Below, in pieces: positions 1 through 8,521 of a DNA stretch of 20,003 nucleotides (within the stretch, counting starts at the first letter, position 1; every line of letters begins with the position of its first letter). The stretch comes from an uncultured Caryophanales bacterium (GTDB taxonomy: Bacteria; Bacillota_I; Bacilli_A; RF39; UBA660). The stretch lies in assembly GCA_946402785.1 (NCBI GenBank), contig CAMIXP010000007.1:1-20003 (forward strand), in the 5' to 3' direction. The notes under the pieces were generated by a model, which worked only from the letters and a program-made list of their open reading frames with translations, did no database searches and had not been told where the DNA came from. The translations under genes and the position numbers were made by a program.

Positions 1-1768
1 CTTTTAATAATGGTGCAATGATTAAAGCTAATATAATGAATGTTAAGGCTGGATAATAAATGGAAATATCTAATATGTTTCTACCTACAAATGGGAAGTA
101 TAACGTTGATAGTAACATGATATAAGAACCAATTACTAATATTCTACTCTTGATAGATTTGTCATCATCTAAGAAGGAATTGGTAAATAGATATAATCCA
201 TATAATACAAATACTAAGGTTGGTATAATCTCTGGTCCATCGTATTGAAGAGAAAAGAATGTAATCAAGTATAAAGCAATTAATTGGATATTTTTATCTA
301 ATTGATTATGATTGATCTTATAGATAAAGTGTAATACTCCATACATAGCTCCTAATAAAGCTAATACATAAATGAACTCTAGATCTGGCCAATAATACAT
401 GATAAAGGCAGATGCTAATTCTAATAATAAGAATGGTTGTAAGATATTGGCACCTTTCCAACTTTCTATTCTTAATAATCCTCTCTTAATTAAGGTATTG
501 ATTCCTAAATGAATGATTGGAATAAAGATATATGTAGATGGAAGTGAAAGATGTCTTGCATTGATGGTAACTAAGAATAGAATTACCATAATGAAACTAT
601 ATACGATATAGTTAAAGATTTGTGTACCTTTCTTAGCAGGAATCACATTTCCATGTACCAATAAGGAATAAGTAGACATTACTAAGGCAGACATTAAGTA
701 TCTGCAATCTCCTAATGGAGTAAAATGATTAATTCCTAATAAAATCAAGAAGTATGTAATACCCATATTAATAAAGGATTCATCTTCTTTTTTATGAATA
801 AATGTTAAGTAATTTAAGTTTGCGATATTAATGATACAAGCGATTAATAATTCTAAGTCATCTACTTGTCCATCTGCTTCTCTTAGAATAAATCCAAAAA
901 GCAAGTAAGATAACAAGGTACTAAAGATATGAATGGTACCTTTTTTCTTATTGATAATATTCGTAATCATTACAACAATTGATATAATAGCAACATTCAT
1001 CATAGATGATAAATGAACGTATGATACAAAGGATGAAATGGCTAAGAATACGCCTGCATAACAAGCTAATAATAAATATTTCTTTGGGAATTTTAAGTAG
1101 GTTGTTAAGGCAAATCCTGCTCCTGTGATATACGTAATGGCTAAGGCTAAATAATGACCTTCTCCTTTATAAGTTAGGTATTCTCCAAATAAACCAAAGT
1201 ATAACATTCCAACAATGGTTAATAAGAATAAAGACATACTTAATAGCCAATACATATAAGAAGATCGATATAATTTTAGTTTTATTTCTGTGAATAAAGA
1301 TAAAGCTAAGAATACGCCTCCAAATGCAATTAAAGCAAATGCTTTAATATAATTATTAATAAAGTCCCAAGAAGTGGTTGCAAATAGTAATCCTGATATA
1401 AATACCATTCCAACTCCTAGTTTTAATAAGATATCTATTTTTCTTGATTCTTTATCTAATCGATATACTACTTTTGGTGGTGCATTGATACCGTTTGCTC
1501 TTTTTCTTCTGTTAGATATTTCATCTAATGCTAGAAAAACAAGGATAAATCCTATAACATTTACAAATCCAAGAATGGATAGAATAAATAATAGAATTCT
1601 GTTTTTATAAATGGTTTCTTCATCCTCGTATGCTTGTGCAAAAACATATACTCCCACTGCGATTAAAAAAGCGCCAAAAAAAGTGGAAAACAAGAATAAG
1701 ATACCTGTTAGACCATATAGAATTCCGGCTATTTTTAATAGTCTTCTTTGTGCATCTATTGCTTCCAT
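1..1768 (-). CDS. Large polytopic membrane protein, unknown family (3' end outside window)
   Basis: The frame is open without a stop for 589 codons from an ATG at 1768 to the left edge, so the C-terminus is missing. The ATG has a good ribosome binding site (GGAGAGTG) seven to eight bases upstream. The product begins MEAIDAQRRLLKIAGILYG and consists almost wholly of hydrophobic stretches separated by short charged loops (for example EDEETIYKNR near residue 48 and NRRKRANG near 86), suggesting a dozen or more transmembrane helices. I see no transporter signature, catalytic motif or signal peptide distinct from the first helix, and I do not recognise the family. It starts 34 bases after the rel stop codon with no terminator between, so it is probably cotranscribed with rel. 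The reading frame is certain; the function is unknown. Confidence 0.85.
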   Translation of the reverse strand, partial: MEAIDAQRRLLKIAGILYGLTGILFLFSTFFGAFLIAVGVYVFAQAYEDEETIYKNRILLFILSILGFVNVIGFILVFLALDEISNRRKRANGINAPPKVVYRLDKESRKIDILLKLGVGMVFISGLLFATTSWDFINNYIKAFALIAFGGVFLALSLFTEIKLKLYRSSYMYWLLSMSLFLLTIVGMLYFGLFGEYLTYKGEGHYLALAITYITGAGFALTTYLKFPKKYLLLACYAGVFLAISSFVSYVHLSSMMNVAIISIVVMITNIINKKKGTIHIFSTLLSYLLFGFILREADGQVDDLELLIACIINIANLNYLTFIHKKEDESFINMGITYFLILLGINHFTPLGDCRYLMSALVMSTYSLLVHGNVIPAKKGTQIFNYIVYSFIMVILFLVTINARHLSLPSTYIFIPIIHLGINTLIKRGLLRIESWKGANILQPFLLLELASAFIMYYWPDLEFIYVLALLGAMYGVLHFIYKINHNQLDKNIQLIALYLITFFSLQYDGPEIIPTLVFVLYGLYLFTNSFLDDDKSIKSRILVIGSYIMLLSTLYFPFVGRNILDISIYYPALTFIILALIIAPLLK

Positions 1769-1802
1769 ATTTCACTCTCCTATTATAGTTCTATTATATG
1801 TC

Positions 1803-3266
1803 TTATTGAGAGTTTTGTCTATCGATTAATATCTTAATTTTGTTTTTTCCACTGAAGGTATGAACTGCGTTTTCCCAGTCTTCTATATTGATTGTTCCTT
1901 TTGTATCAATTTGTACGGTATCGTTGTTTTCTAGTATGGTGTTAAGAGGACATCTCTTTTCATTAATAATTACTCCTGTCATGACATCTAGTAATTCTGG
2001 GTAAGCTGTACAAGCTAAATCTAAAGCAGTTGATCCTGCTGGTAATTCAACAGTTCCTTTATCTGGTGTATTGATATAAACATGTTCTTCTGCCAACATT
2101 TCTTTTTTTAACACTTCAAAGAATACATTATTATCAATAATAGAAGCATCCATTTCATCCAATGGTTTTATTTGTTTTCTTAATTCTTCTTGAGTTTCTT
2201 CAAACGTCATTCTTTTTAGTAATTCTTTTGGTGGTAAATTTGGATCGAGGTTGCGATATGCTGGCAATCCAAATGCAGATACTTTATCCATGTTATGGGT
2301 TCTAATTTTTGTTTTGATAATCATTCCGTTTTTATCAGATCCTGTTGTATGAAGGGATCTATAATGATTGGTTCTTGGTTTATGAATATAATCTTTAAAT
2401 CTTCCGTTTATAGGAGGGATTGCATCGTGTACACAGTTCAATGCTGTAAAACAATCTCTTACATTATCTACCAATATCTTTAAATAAAATATATCCTCAA
2501 TGCCATCAATAGAACATCCTTTTTTGATTTTTCTCCAAATGGTACATATATTTCTTGTACGAATTAAAATATCACTTGGAATATTTTCTTCTCTTAAAAT
2601 TGCTTCTAATTTTTGTTTAATCTCTTGAAGGTACGCTCTTTTTATTTTTCCTAGTTCTTCTCTTTTTCCTAGTATATCTTGATAGATTCCTGGCTCTAGA
2701 TACATAAGAGCTAAGTCTTCTAATTCACTTTTTACTTGATATGTACCAATTAGTAGGGACATTGGTACATATAATTGCATGGTTTCTCTTGCATTTTCAA
2801 TTTGTTTTTCTGGTTTTTTGTATTGAAGGGTTCTCATATTATGAAGGCGGTCAAATAGTTTAATTAATACAATTCTCATATCTTTTTTCATGCTTGTAAC
2901 AAGTTTTCTTACATTTGCGTTATTTTGATCTTGTTTCGTTGTGAAATTCATACGGCGGATTTTGGTTACGCCATCTACTAATTCCGCAACTGTCTTGCCG
3001 TGTGACTTTTCAATGTCTTCTAATGTTACATTCGTATCTTCTACAACGTCATGTAATAAAGCAGCACAAAGTAGTTCTTTATCATAGATTTCACAGTCTA
3101 ATGCATATTTTGCAACACTTAGTGGATGAATAATATAGGGTTCTCCACTTTCACGCATGACACCGCTATGAGCTTCATCTGCAATTTCATAGGCTCTTAC
3201 GACATCTGGAATTGCTTCTGGATTTTTTTCTTTGAGAACATTTAAAATATCTTCTATTTGAATCAT
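1803..3266 (-). CDS. rel: Short Rel/SpoT homologue: intact ppGpp hydrolase site, degenerate synthetase site, TGS domain, no ACT
   Basis: The 487-aa product is a RelA/SpoT-family protein. The N-terminal HD hydrolase domain (about 1-160) keeps R38 and H47 (RESGEPYIIHP), H72-D73, E76-D77 (HDVVEDT) and D139 (DRLHNMRT), the residues expected for Mn-dependent removal of pyrophosphate from (p)ppGpp. The synthetase domain (about 200-330) is recognisable by GRFKDYI and YRSLHTT (Y302) and has an Asp at 258. The catalytic Glu expected in the E-x-Q-I-R-T motif is Lys318 (IIKTKIRT), so synthesis is doubtful. A TGS domain covers about 395-456, and the protein ends there, about 250 residues short of a full-length Rel, lacking the helical, zinc-finger and ACT regions. 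The start has AGGAGGG seven bases upstream. It is transcribed from a promoter at 3421-3450 and probably continues into the membrane protein gene. Most likely a hydrolase-only enzyme, which is an inference. Confidence 0.9.
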   Translation of the reverse strand: MIQIEDILNVLKEKNPEAIPDVVRAYEIADEAHSGVMRESGEPYIIHPLSVAKYALDCEIYDKELLCAALLHDVVEDTNVTLEDIEKSHGKTVAELVDGVTKIRRMNFTTKQDQNNANVRKLVTSMKKDMRIVLIKLFDRLHNMRTLQYKKPEKQIENARETMQLYVPMSLLIGTYQVKSELEDLALMYLEPGIYQDILGKREELGKIKRAYLQEIKQKLEAILREENIPSDILIRTRNICTIWRKIKKGCSIDGIEDIFYLKILVDNVRDCFTALNCVHDAIPPINGRFKDYIHKPRTNHYRSLHTTGSDKNGMIIKTKIRTHNMDKVSAFGLPAYRNLDPNLPPKELLKRMTFEETQEELRKQIKPLDEMDASIIDNNVFFEVLKKEMLAEEHVYINTPDKGTVELPAGSTALDLACTAYPELLDVMTGVIINEKRCPLNTILENNDTVQIDTKGTINIEDWENAVHTFSGKNKIKILIDRQNSQ

Positions 3267-3296
3267 ATTTCCCTCCTAACAAAAAACGACCCAGAC

Positions 3297-3392
3297 CTAC
3301 TCGGCATGGAATCGATTTTTCTTTGACACGCTGAAATTTTCCAACATCTTTGTGGATTTCATACAAAAAAGTTTTATTTTCCGTATCATCAT
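3297..3392 (-). CDS. Possible 31-aa leader peptide upstream of rel
   Basis: Between the rel promoter and rel there is a 31-codon frame starting with two ATG codons (MMIRKIKLFCMKS...) and ending in TAG. It has a strong Shine-Dalgarno sequence (AGAGGTG) six bases before the first ATG, and its start lies about 20 bases after the predicted transcript start. The peptide is basic and shows no run of one amino acid as in classical attenuators. Only 30 bases separate its stop from the rel start codon. It could be a regulatory upstream ORF or chance; the well-placed ribosome site is the main support. Confidence 0.35.
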   Translation of the reverse strand: MMIRKIKLFCMKSTKMLENFSVSKKNRFHAE

Positions 3393-3420
3393 ACGTGTCA
3401 CCTCTTTTTGTATAGACATG

Positions 3421-3450
3421 GTTATATCATATTTCAATTTCCAAAGTCAA
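3421..3450 (-). promoter_or_regulatory. Sigma-A-type promoter for rel
   Basis: On the minus strand a -35 box TTGACT (3445-3450) and a -10 box TATAAC (3421-3426) are separated by 18 bases. Transcription would start near 3414, leaving a leader of about 150 bases before rel that contains the 31-codon frame. Confidence 0.6.
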
Positions 3451-3483
3451 TACTTTTTCTTATAAGATTTATTTATTTCTATT

Positions 3484-3519
3484 ATAAAAGAAAGAACTAA
3501 CATTATTTTGTTAGTTCTT
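3484..3519 (-). terminator. Terminator of the valS operon, overlapping its stop codon
   Basis: An 11-bp perfect inverted repeat (AAGAACTAACA, arms 3509-3519 and 3492-3502) has the valS TAA stop in its loop and is followed by TTCTTTCTTTTA on the minus strand. The U-tract is interrupted by one C, but the shape is a typical intrinsic terminator. Confidence 0.75.
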
Positions 3520-6034
3520 CTAATTTCTTTTTCTCTTCTGCAAGTTTTTGGCGATCTAATTCTACGATGTTTGCTGGTGCTTTATTAACATAGTTTTCAT
3601 TTGCTAATAATTTTTCACGTCTTGCGATCGATTCTTCTAATTGTTTAATTTGATCTTTCTTTGCTTCTTTATCTGCTTCTGTTTCAATCTTTTCGAAGAA
3701 GATTTGTGCTTTTACACGATTAGAGAATACTTTGTATGCTTTGATACCTAATGGTTCTGTAACAATGTTATCTTGTAGTTTTAACATTTTTACAATCAAA
3801 TCATTATTATCATTTGTATCAAACATAACTTTCATATCTTTTGAAATATTGTTTTCTGCTTTTACATTTCTAAAGTTCTTAATAAATTCTATTTGATCCG
3901 CAACTGCTTGTGCTTCTTGTTCAAATACTAATTTCTTATTATATTTAGGATATTCTGAAATCATTATAGATTCATATTCTTGAACTGGTAACATTGAATA
4001 AATTTCTTCTGTTACAAATGGCATAAATGGATGTAACATTTGAAGGATACCTGTTAATACGAAACATAAAGTTGATTTTGTAGCGGTATCTTCAAGAGAG
4101 TATTTTGCCATTTCAATGTAGTAGTCACAGAAATAATTCCATGTGAAATCATAGATTTCTGATCCTGCTAAATTAAATTCATATTTATCCATGTGTTTTG
4201 TAACACTTTTTAGAGTATGTTCATATACAGTTAAAATCCATTTATCTTCATTCTTTAAGTTTTCTAATTTAATTTCTTTTAAATCTTCAATATTCATTAA
4301 AGCAAATCTAGCAGCATTCCAAATCTTATTGATAAAGTTCCATGTTGCAGTTAATTTTACTTCATCGAATCTTAAATCCATTCCCATAGAACCATCTGTT
4401 GATAAATAGTATCTTAAAGAGTCTGCTCCATATTTATCTACCATATCAAATGGATCTACTCCATTTCCTAGGGATTTAGACATTTTTCTTCCTTGTTTAT
4501 CACGAATTAATCCGTGGATAACACAGTCTTTAAATGGGCGTTTGCCTGTAATATATTCTGATTGGAAAGCCATTCTAGCTACCCAGAAGAAGATAATATC
4601 ATATCCTGTTACTAAACAGTCTGTTGGGAAATATCTTTCTAAGTCTTTTGTTTTATCTGGCCAACCTAATGTTGAGAAAGGCCATAAAGCACTTGAGAAC
4701 CATGTATCTAATACATCTTCATCTTGTACCCATCCTTCTTCTTTAGGTGCTTCCATTCCAACATAGATTTCTCCATCTTTATACCATGCAGGAATTCTAT
4801 GTCCCCACCATAGTTGTCTTGAAATACACCAGTCATAAGAGATATTCATCCAGTGTCTTAATACTTTTTCAAAACGTTTTGGAACGAAGTTAATTTTTTC
4901 ATCTTTCTTGTCTTGAATCTTTAATACTTTTTCAGCAAGTGGTGCCATCTTAACAAACCATTGTTCTTTTACCATTGGTTCTACCATAACACCGGTTCTT
5001 TCACTATGTCCTACTTCGTGTGTTAATGGTTCTACTTCTAATAGTAGTCCTTGTTCTTTTAAATCTTCTAGGCAAGCTTCACGACATTCTTCACGAGTCA
5101 TTCCTTGATATTTTTTAGGAACATTTTCATTCATGGTTGCATCATCGTTCATGATAACGATTCTTTCTAGATTATGTCTATTACCTACTTCAAAGTCATT
5201 AGGATCGTGTGCAGGCGTTATTTTAACACAACCTGTACCTTTTTCCATATCAGCATGTTCATCGGTTATAACCGGAATTGGCTTATTCATAAGAGGTAGA
5301 ATAACATTCTTTCCTACAAACTTCTTATAACGTTTATCTGCTTCATTTACAGCAACCGCTGTATCACCAAATAATGTTTCTGGACGAGTGGTTGCAACAT
5401 CCAAATAATCTTCAGAGTCTTCTAACTTATATTTTAAATGATAGAAGGCACTCTTTTCTTCTTTATAAATAACTTCTTCATTTGATAAGGCTGTTTGAGC
5501 AGCAGGATCCCAGTTAATAATCTTTTCTCCACGATAGATTAGTCCTTTGTTGTAGTAATCTACAAATACTTTACGAACGGCTCTATTTAAATCATCATCT
5601 AATGTGAAACGTTCTCTATCATAATCAACAGATAGTCCTAAAGCTCCCCATTGAGAACGAATGGAATCTCCATATTCATGAGTCCAATCCCAGCAGGCTT
5701 TTAGGAAGTTTTCTCTTCCATATTCATATTTATCGATACCTTCATCTTTTAATTTCTTAACAACTTTTGCTTCTGTTGCGATAGCGGCATGATCCATTCC
5801 TGGTAACCATAAGGTATCAAATCCTTGCATTCTCTTATATCTTACAATAGCATCTTGAATGGCTGTATCGTAAGCATGTCCTATATGTAATTTGCCTGTA
5901 ACATTTGGAGGTGGAATTACAATACAGAATGGTGTTTTATCTGATTGATTGTCTGCTTTAAAATATCCTTTTTCTTTCCATTTTAAATATTTTTCTTTTT
6001 CTACTTCTATATGATTATATTTTTTATCTAGCAT
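3503..6034 (-). CDS. valS: Valine--tRNA ligase
   Basis: The 843-aa product is a class I aminoacyl-tRNA synthetase that charges tRNA-Val in the cytoplasm. The HIGH signature is at residues 50-53 in PPPNVTGKLHIGH and the KMSKS loop is at 517-521 (GRKMSKSLGNGVDP). The editing domain lies between them, with the DPAAQTALSNEEV and TTRPETLFGDTAV stretches characteristic of ValS. The C-terminus ends in the charged coiled-coil arm (about 785-843) that contacts tRNA. Length is slightly below the usual 870-890. The start overlaps the end of the upstream HD gene by seven bases, and its Shine-Dalgarno site (GAGGAG) lies inside that gene, so the two are translationally coupled. Expression is expected to be controlled by the T-box leader at 7014-6796. 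Confidence 0.97.
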   Translation of the reverse strand: MLDKKYNHIEVEKEKYLKWKEKGYFKADNQSDKTPFCIVIPPPNVTGKLHIGHAYDTAIQDAIVRYKRMQGFDTLWLPGMDHAAIATEAKVVKKLKDEGIDKYEYGRENFLKACWDWTHEYGDSIRSQWGALGLSVDYDRERFTLDDDLNRAVRKVFVDYYNKGLIYRGEKIINWDPAAQTALSNEEVIYKEEKSAFYHLKYKLEDSEDYLDVATTRPETLFGDTAVAVNEADKRYKKFVGKNVILPLMNKPIPVITDEHADMEKGTGCVKITPAHDPNDFEVGNRHNLERIVIMNDDATMNENVPKKYQGMTREECREACLEDLKEQGLLLEVEPLTHEVGHSERTGVMVEPMVKEQWFVKMAPLAEKVLKIQDKKDEKINFVPKRFEKVLRHWMNISYDWCISRQLWWGHRIPAWYKDGEIYVGMEAPKEEGWVQDEDVLDTWFSSALWPFSTLGWPDKTKDLERYFPTDCLVTGYDIIFFWVARMAFQSEYITGKRPFKDCVIHGLIRDKQGRKMSKSLGNGVDPFDMVDKYGADSLRYYLSTDGSMGMDLRFDEVKLTATWNFINKIWNAARFALMNIEDLKEIKLENLKNEDKWILTVYEHTLKSVTKHMDKYEFNLAGSEIYDFTWNYFCDYYIEMAKYSLEDTATKSTLCFVLTGILQMLHPFMPFVTEEIYSMLPVQEYESIMISEYPKYNKKLVFEQEAQAVADQIEFIKNFRNVKAENNISKDMKVMFDTNDNNDLIVKMLKLQDNIVTEPLGIKAYKVFSNRVKAQIFFEKIETEADKEAKKDQIKQLEESIARREKLLANENYVNKAPANIVELDRQKLAEEKKKLEELTK

Positions 6035-6774
6035 GTTATCATCTCCTCAATATATTCATTTACAAATGTTCTCAATTCTTCCATTTGTTTTATTAATTCT
6101 TCATTTTTTGTTTCTCTCTTCTGACAATCGATTAATCGATTGATATAATCATGTTCTTTTATCATTTGATAAGACTTTTTGAAGTTAATATCAAAGATAA
6201 ATCCTAAACGAACTCCAATTTCATCTGCTTTTGTTTTGACATCTTTTGTTCGAATAGATGTTTTATTCTTTAATTGTTTGATAATATGATTACTCATAAT
6301 GGTATTATCTGTTTTGACGGCTAACTTACCATTAATTACTAAGTGTAGGATATCTAATTTATCAGCATCTCTTGTGATGTTTGCGAATAATCTATTTCTC
6401 TCATTTAATGTATTAGGCACTCGATACTTATTATGGTATTTGACGGCTAATAGAATCGTATTATGATTCTTTTTCGTAAAACGATTAATGAAATGATCTT
6501 TCTTTAGTATTTCATATCCTAAGTTTCCATGATCAATGGATTTTAAATCATCATAGGTACCATATCGTTTCCATTGTTCAAAGCGAGCAACATCATGTAG
6601 TAGTCCACAGTATTCTGCAAGGTCCACGTCTTCTTTGGAAAGATTTAGACTTTCTGCAAGGTCTTTACTGATTTTCTTGACTCGCATTGTATGTTTAATT
6701 TTTAATTCAATCTTTTCGCCATATTTCTCATAAGGTGTGGCATATTTTAAAAACTCTTCTTCTGCTTCTTTCAT
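6028..6774 (-). CDS. HD-domain metal-dependent phosphohydrolase, first gene of the valS operon
   Basis: The 248-aa soluble protein has the HD superfamily pattern: H28, H60-D61 (LLHDVARFEQW), H82 (DHGNLG), H114 (VKYHNKYR) and D136/D138 (RDADKLDIL). This arrangement fits the family of small HD phosphohydrolases that act on nucleotides or other phosphoesters; the substrate cannot be read from sequence. The start has AGGAGAGGG nearby and lies just 22 bases after the U-tract of the T-box terminator. It is therefore the first gene behind the valine-responsive leader and shares its transcript with valS. That linkage suggests a role tied to translation or starvation physiology, which is an inference from context only. 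Confidence 0.85.
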   Translation of the reverse strand: MKEAEEEFLKYATPYEKYGEKIELKIKHTMRVKKISKDLAESLNLSKEDVDLAEYCGLLHDVARFEQWKRYGTYDDLKSIDHGNLGYEILKKDHFINRFTKKNHNTILLAVKYHNKYRVPNTLNERNRLFANITRDADKLDILHLVINGKLAVKTDNTIMSNHIIKQLKNKTSIRTKDVKTKADEIGVRLGFIFDINFKKSYQMIKEHDYINRLIDCQKRETKNEELIKQMEELRTFVNEYIEEMITC

Positions 6775-6795
6775 ATGGACCCTCTCCTATTCTAT

Positions 6796-6833
6796 AAAAA
6801 AAACGAGACCTCATCCAAAGGACGAAGATCTCG
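6796..6833 (-). terminator. T-box terminator hairpin
   Basis: On the minus strand CGAGATCTT pairs with GAGGTCTCG and the inner GTCC with GGAT around a small loop (stem 6833-6804), followed by eight Ts (6803-6796). The 5' arm of this stem directly abuts the T-box sequence, as in known T-box leaders where antiterminator and terminator compete. Confidence 0.9.
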
Positions 6834-7014
6834 TGGTACCACCTTATTTTCTACTTTCGTAGCTTATTCTTGATAACGGGTTCCCCCGGAAAAACTTACT
6901 GAACTCAGAATTTCTGCTCCTCTGCTACCTTCCTTATTCTTTTTTATTTACTTTCACCAACCGTAAACTCTCTACAAAAAAAGTTATAAGTACTCCTCAG
7001 ACTCATCGCATCTG
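6796..7014 (-). promoter_or_regulatory. T-box riboswitch, probably valine-specific, upstream of HD gene and valS
   Basis: The leader contains the hallmark T-box TAAGGTGGTACCACG (6846-6832) immediately before a strong terminator. Upstream on the minus strand are an AGTA element in a GATGA...CTGAGGAGTA context, the distal stem I motif GGTTGGTGAAA closed by TTTAC/GTAAA, and lower stem I arms TTCC/GGAG and TGC/GCA with an AGA/GA internal loop. On the 3' side of that stem the trinucleotide GTA (6928-6926) sits where the specifier should be. GTA is a valine codon, which agrees with valS downstream. Binding of uncharged tRNA-Val is expected to favour the antiterminator and turn on the operon. Class is certain; the exact specifier call is my reading of the fold. 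Confidence 0.92.
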
Positions 7015-7020
7015 GAAGTA

Positions 7021-7049
7021 ATTATAACTCATTTTCTTTTATTTATCAA
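7021..7049 (-). promoter_or_regulatory. Promoter of the T-box/HD/valS operon
   Basis: A -35 box TTGATA (7044-7049) and a perfect TATAAT (7021-7026) are 17 bases apart, placing the transcript start near 7014 at the base of T-box stem I. The -35 box begins only four bases after the stop codon of the preceding gene. Confidence 0.85.
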
Positions 7050-7052
7050 CCT

Positions 7053-7913
7053 TTATTCTAAATAATCGTCATCTTCATCTACGTATTCGTTTCCATCATC
7101 TGCTAAATCCCATTTTTGAAGTTGACTTCCGTAGTAACGATCTGCTTCTCTTTCAAATCTTGCTGCTCGATAAGGTCCTTGTACAACACCCATGGATTCT
7201 TCTTTTAATTTTTTAGAGGCATAATATGCATCACTATCTTCTAAAGCATTGTTTTCTTCATACTCATCAATATAGATATCACTTTTATCGATTCGTCTAT
7301 TTTGTTTTTCCTTTTTACTGTAGATATCATCTACAACAACGGCTCCTATTGATCCAGCAATTCCAGTTGCTCCTATGGCAATACCAATTGGTAATGTATC
7401 AATTGGTCCTTTTTCTTCTACAACAGGATCTGGCATTGGTACGGATGAAACATTTTCATCTTCTGGTAGAGGGATAGATGTCACATGGTTATTGTCTTCA
7501 GGAAGATCGGTTGTCATTGATTTTGCAATACTTGTGAAATCTCCTTGTTTTACATCTCCTACTAATTTTGATAAATCTTCACTTGCTGGTGTTTCTTTAT
7601 AAATATCTCTAAATTCTTTTATATCTTCTTCTGAGAATGAATTAATTTTTGAATAGTTTGTTTTGGTTCTTCTTAATGCTTCTGCAAGACCATTGATTTT
7701 TCTTTTGATTCTTTCTAAGTCAGAATAAATCAATTCCATTGGTTCTTTATAATTCATGCAGTTTGCATGTTCAAAATTGATTTGACGTAGTATTTTTTCA
7801 ATATCTGCAAAATTACTAGATAAATCTACTACATTAATGACATTTTCAATAGAGGAAAGTGTTTCAGCACTGGAAGATATTTTTTCTAAATCTATAGTTC
7901 CCTTTTTACTCAT
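7053..7913 (-). CDS. Single-pass membrane protein with acidic tail, last gene of the ESX-like block
   Basis: The 286-aa protein has a helical N-terminal part (about 1-110), a Pro/acidic linker (about 138-170, SIPLP and SVPMPDP), one transmembrane segment (about 172-194, rich in Gly/Ala/Ile) followed at once by basic KKEKQNRR, and a C-terminal tail rich in Asp, Glu and Tyr (about 210-286). This layout matches the C-terminal halves of the two large proteins upstream (helical region, Pro linker, Gly/Ala membrane helix, basic stop-transfer, acidic tail), though the sequence itself is different. It lies 13 bases after the preceding coiled-coil gene with a clean AGGAGG site, so the two form a pair expressed from the promoter at 8458-8486. 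No known family recognised. A partner or membrane receptor for the block's other proteins is a guess. Confidence 0.8.
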   Translation of the reverse strand: MSKKGTIDLEKISSSAETLSSIENVINVVDLSSNFADIEKILRQINFEHANCMNYKEPMELIYSDLERIKRKINGLAEALRRTKTNYSKINSFSEEDIKEFRDIYKETPASEDLSKLVGDVKQGDFTSIAKSMTTDLPEDNNHVTSIPLPEDENVSSVPMPDPVVEEKGPIDTLPIGIAIGATGIAGSIGAVVVDDIYSKKEKQNRRIDKSDIYIDEYEENNALEDSDAYYASKKLKEESMGVVQGPYRAARFEREADRYYGSQLQKWDLADDGNEYVDEDDDYLE

Positions 7914-7926
7914 ACTCTTCCTCCTA

Positions 7927-8427
7927 TCATAATTCTTTTGCGATTTCTAAACGTTCTGTTAGTTTTTTTATTCTATCATGAATAATCGCAATGATATCAT
8001 TTGGATTATCTCCTAATTTACGAATATGTTCTTGAATGCCTTCTCTTGTTTCGATGTTTTCTAACAATACTTTTTCTTTTGCTAGTTTATCTTCAATTGC
8101 TTCAATTAATTGATCTTTTTCAATTTCTTTTTGTTCAGAAGCAGCTTTTCTTACATCTTCTTTTAATGTGTTGATGGTTTGTTTAATTTCTTCAATTGCA
8201 TTCACAATGTCCTTTGACATTTCATTTGCTGGAGAAATACCAGATACATTAAATGCATCTTTGGCAAGACCACCTTTACTCATTTCAGAGCGTAATTGTT
8301 CATAAACCATTGAATTCATATAGGAATCATATTGACTAAAACAATCATTGATATCTTCTTCTATTTGATCAGGATTAATGATTTCTTTTGGATCTGTTTT
8401 CCAAGTAATCCAATCTACTTTTGGCAT
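7927..8427 (-). CDS. Soluble coiled-coil protein of the ESX-like block
   Basis: The product of about 166 aa is hydrophilic and mostly helical, with a long charged coiled coil over roughly the last 95 residues (heptad-like I/L spacing among E/K). It has no signal peptide or membrane segment. The N-terminus carries VDWITWK. Two ATGs exist: the upstream one (8433) directly touches the Shine-Dalgarno sequence GGAGGG, so I choose the second (8427), which is six bases from it. It is the first gene after a terminator/promoter junction and is followed by the single-pass membrane protein gene. Family not recognised. Small helical partner proteins are common next to LXG/WXG100 substrates, so a chaperone-like role is possible but unproven. 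Confidence 0.75.
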   Translation of the reverse strand: MPKVDWITWKTDPKEIINPDQIEEDINDCFSQYDSYMNSMVYEQLRSEMSKGGLAKDAFNVSGISPANEMSKDIVNAIEEIKQTINTLKEDVRKAASEQKEIEKDQLIEAIEDKLAKEKVLLENIETREGIQEHIRKLGDNPNDIIAIIHDRIKKLTERLEIAKEL

Positions 8428-8457
8428 AGGCATCCCTCCACTATTCTTACAATAATA

Positions 8458-8486
8458 ATTATAGTAAAAAACGACTTTTTAGTCAA
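8458..8486 (-). promoter_or_regulatory. Promoter for the coiled-coil and single-pass protein pair
   Basis: TTGACT (8481-8486), 17 bases, TATAAT (8458-8463). The -35 box lies five bases beyond the preceding terminator stem's far edge, the same layout as at 10834-10862 and 12125-12153. Confidence 0.85.
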
Positions 8487-8487
8487 A

Positions 8488-8511
8488 CGAAAAGAAGGGT
8501 TTCCCCTTCTT
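8488..8511 (-). terminator. Terminator after the 746-aa protein gene
   Basis: A perfect 8-bp stem AAGAAGGG/CCCTTCTT (8511-8504 with 8499-8492) closed by a GAAA tetraloop and followed by TTCG then TTTGACT. The U-tract is short, so read-through is possible. Confidence 0.75.
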
Positions 8512-8521
8512 ATTTACGTTA

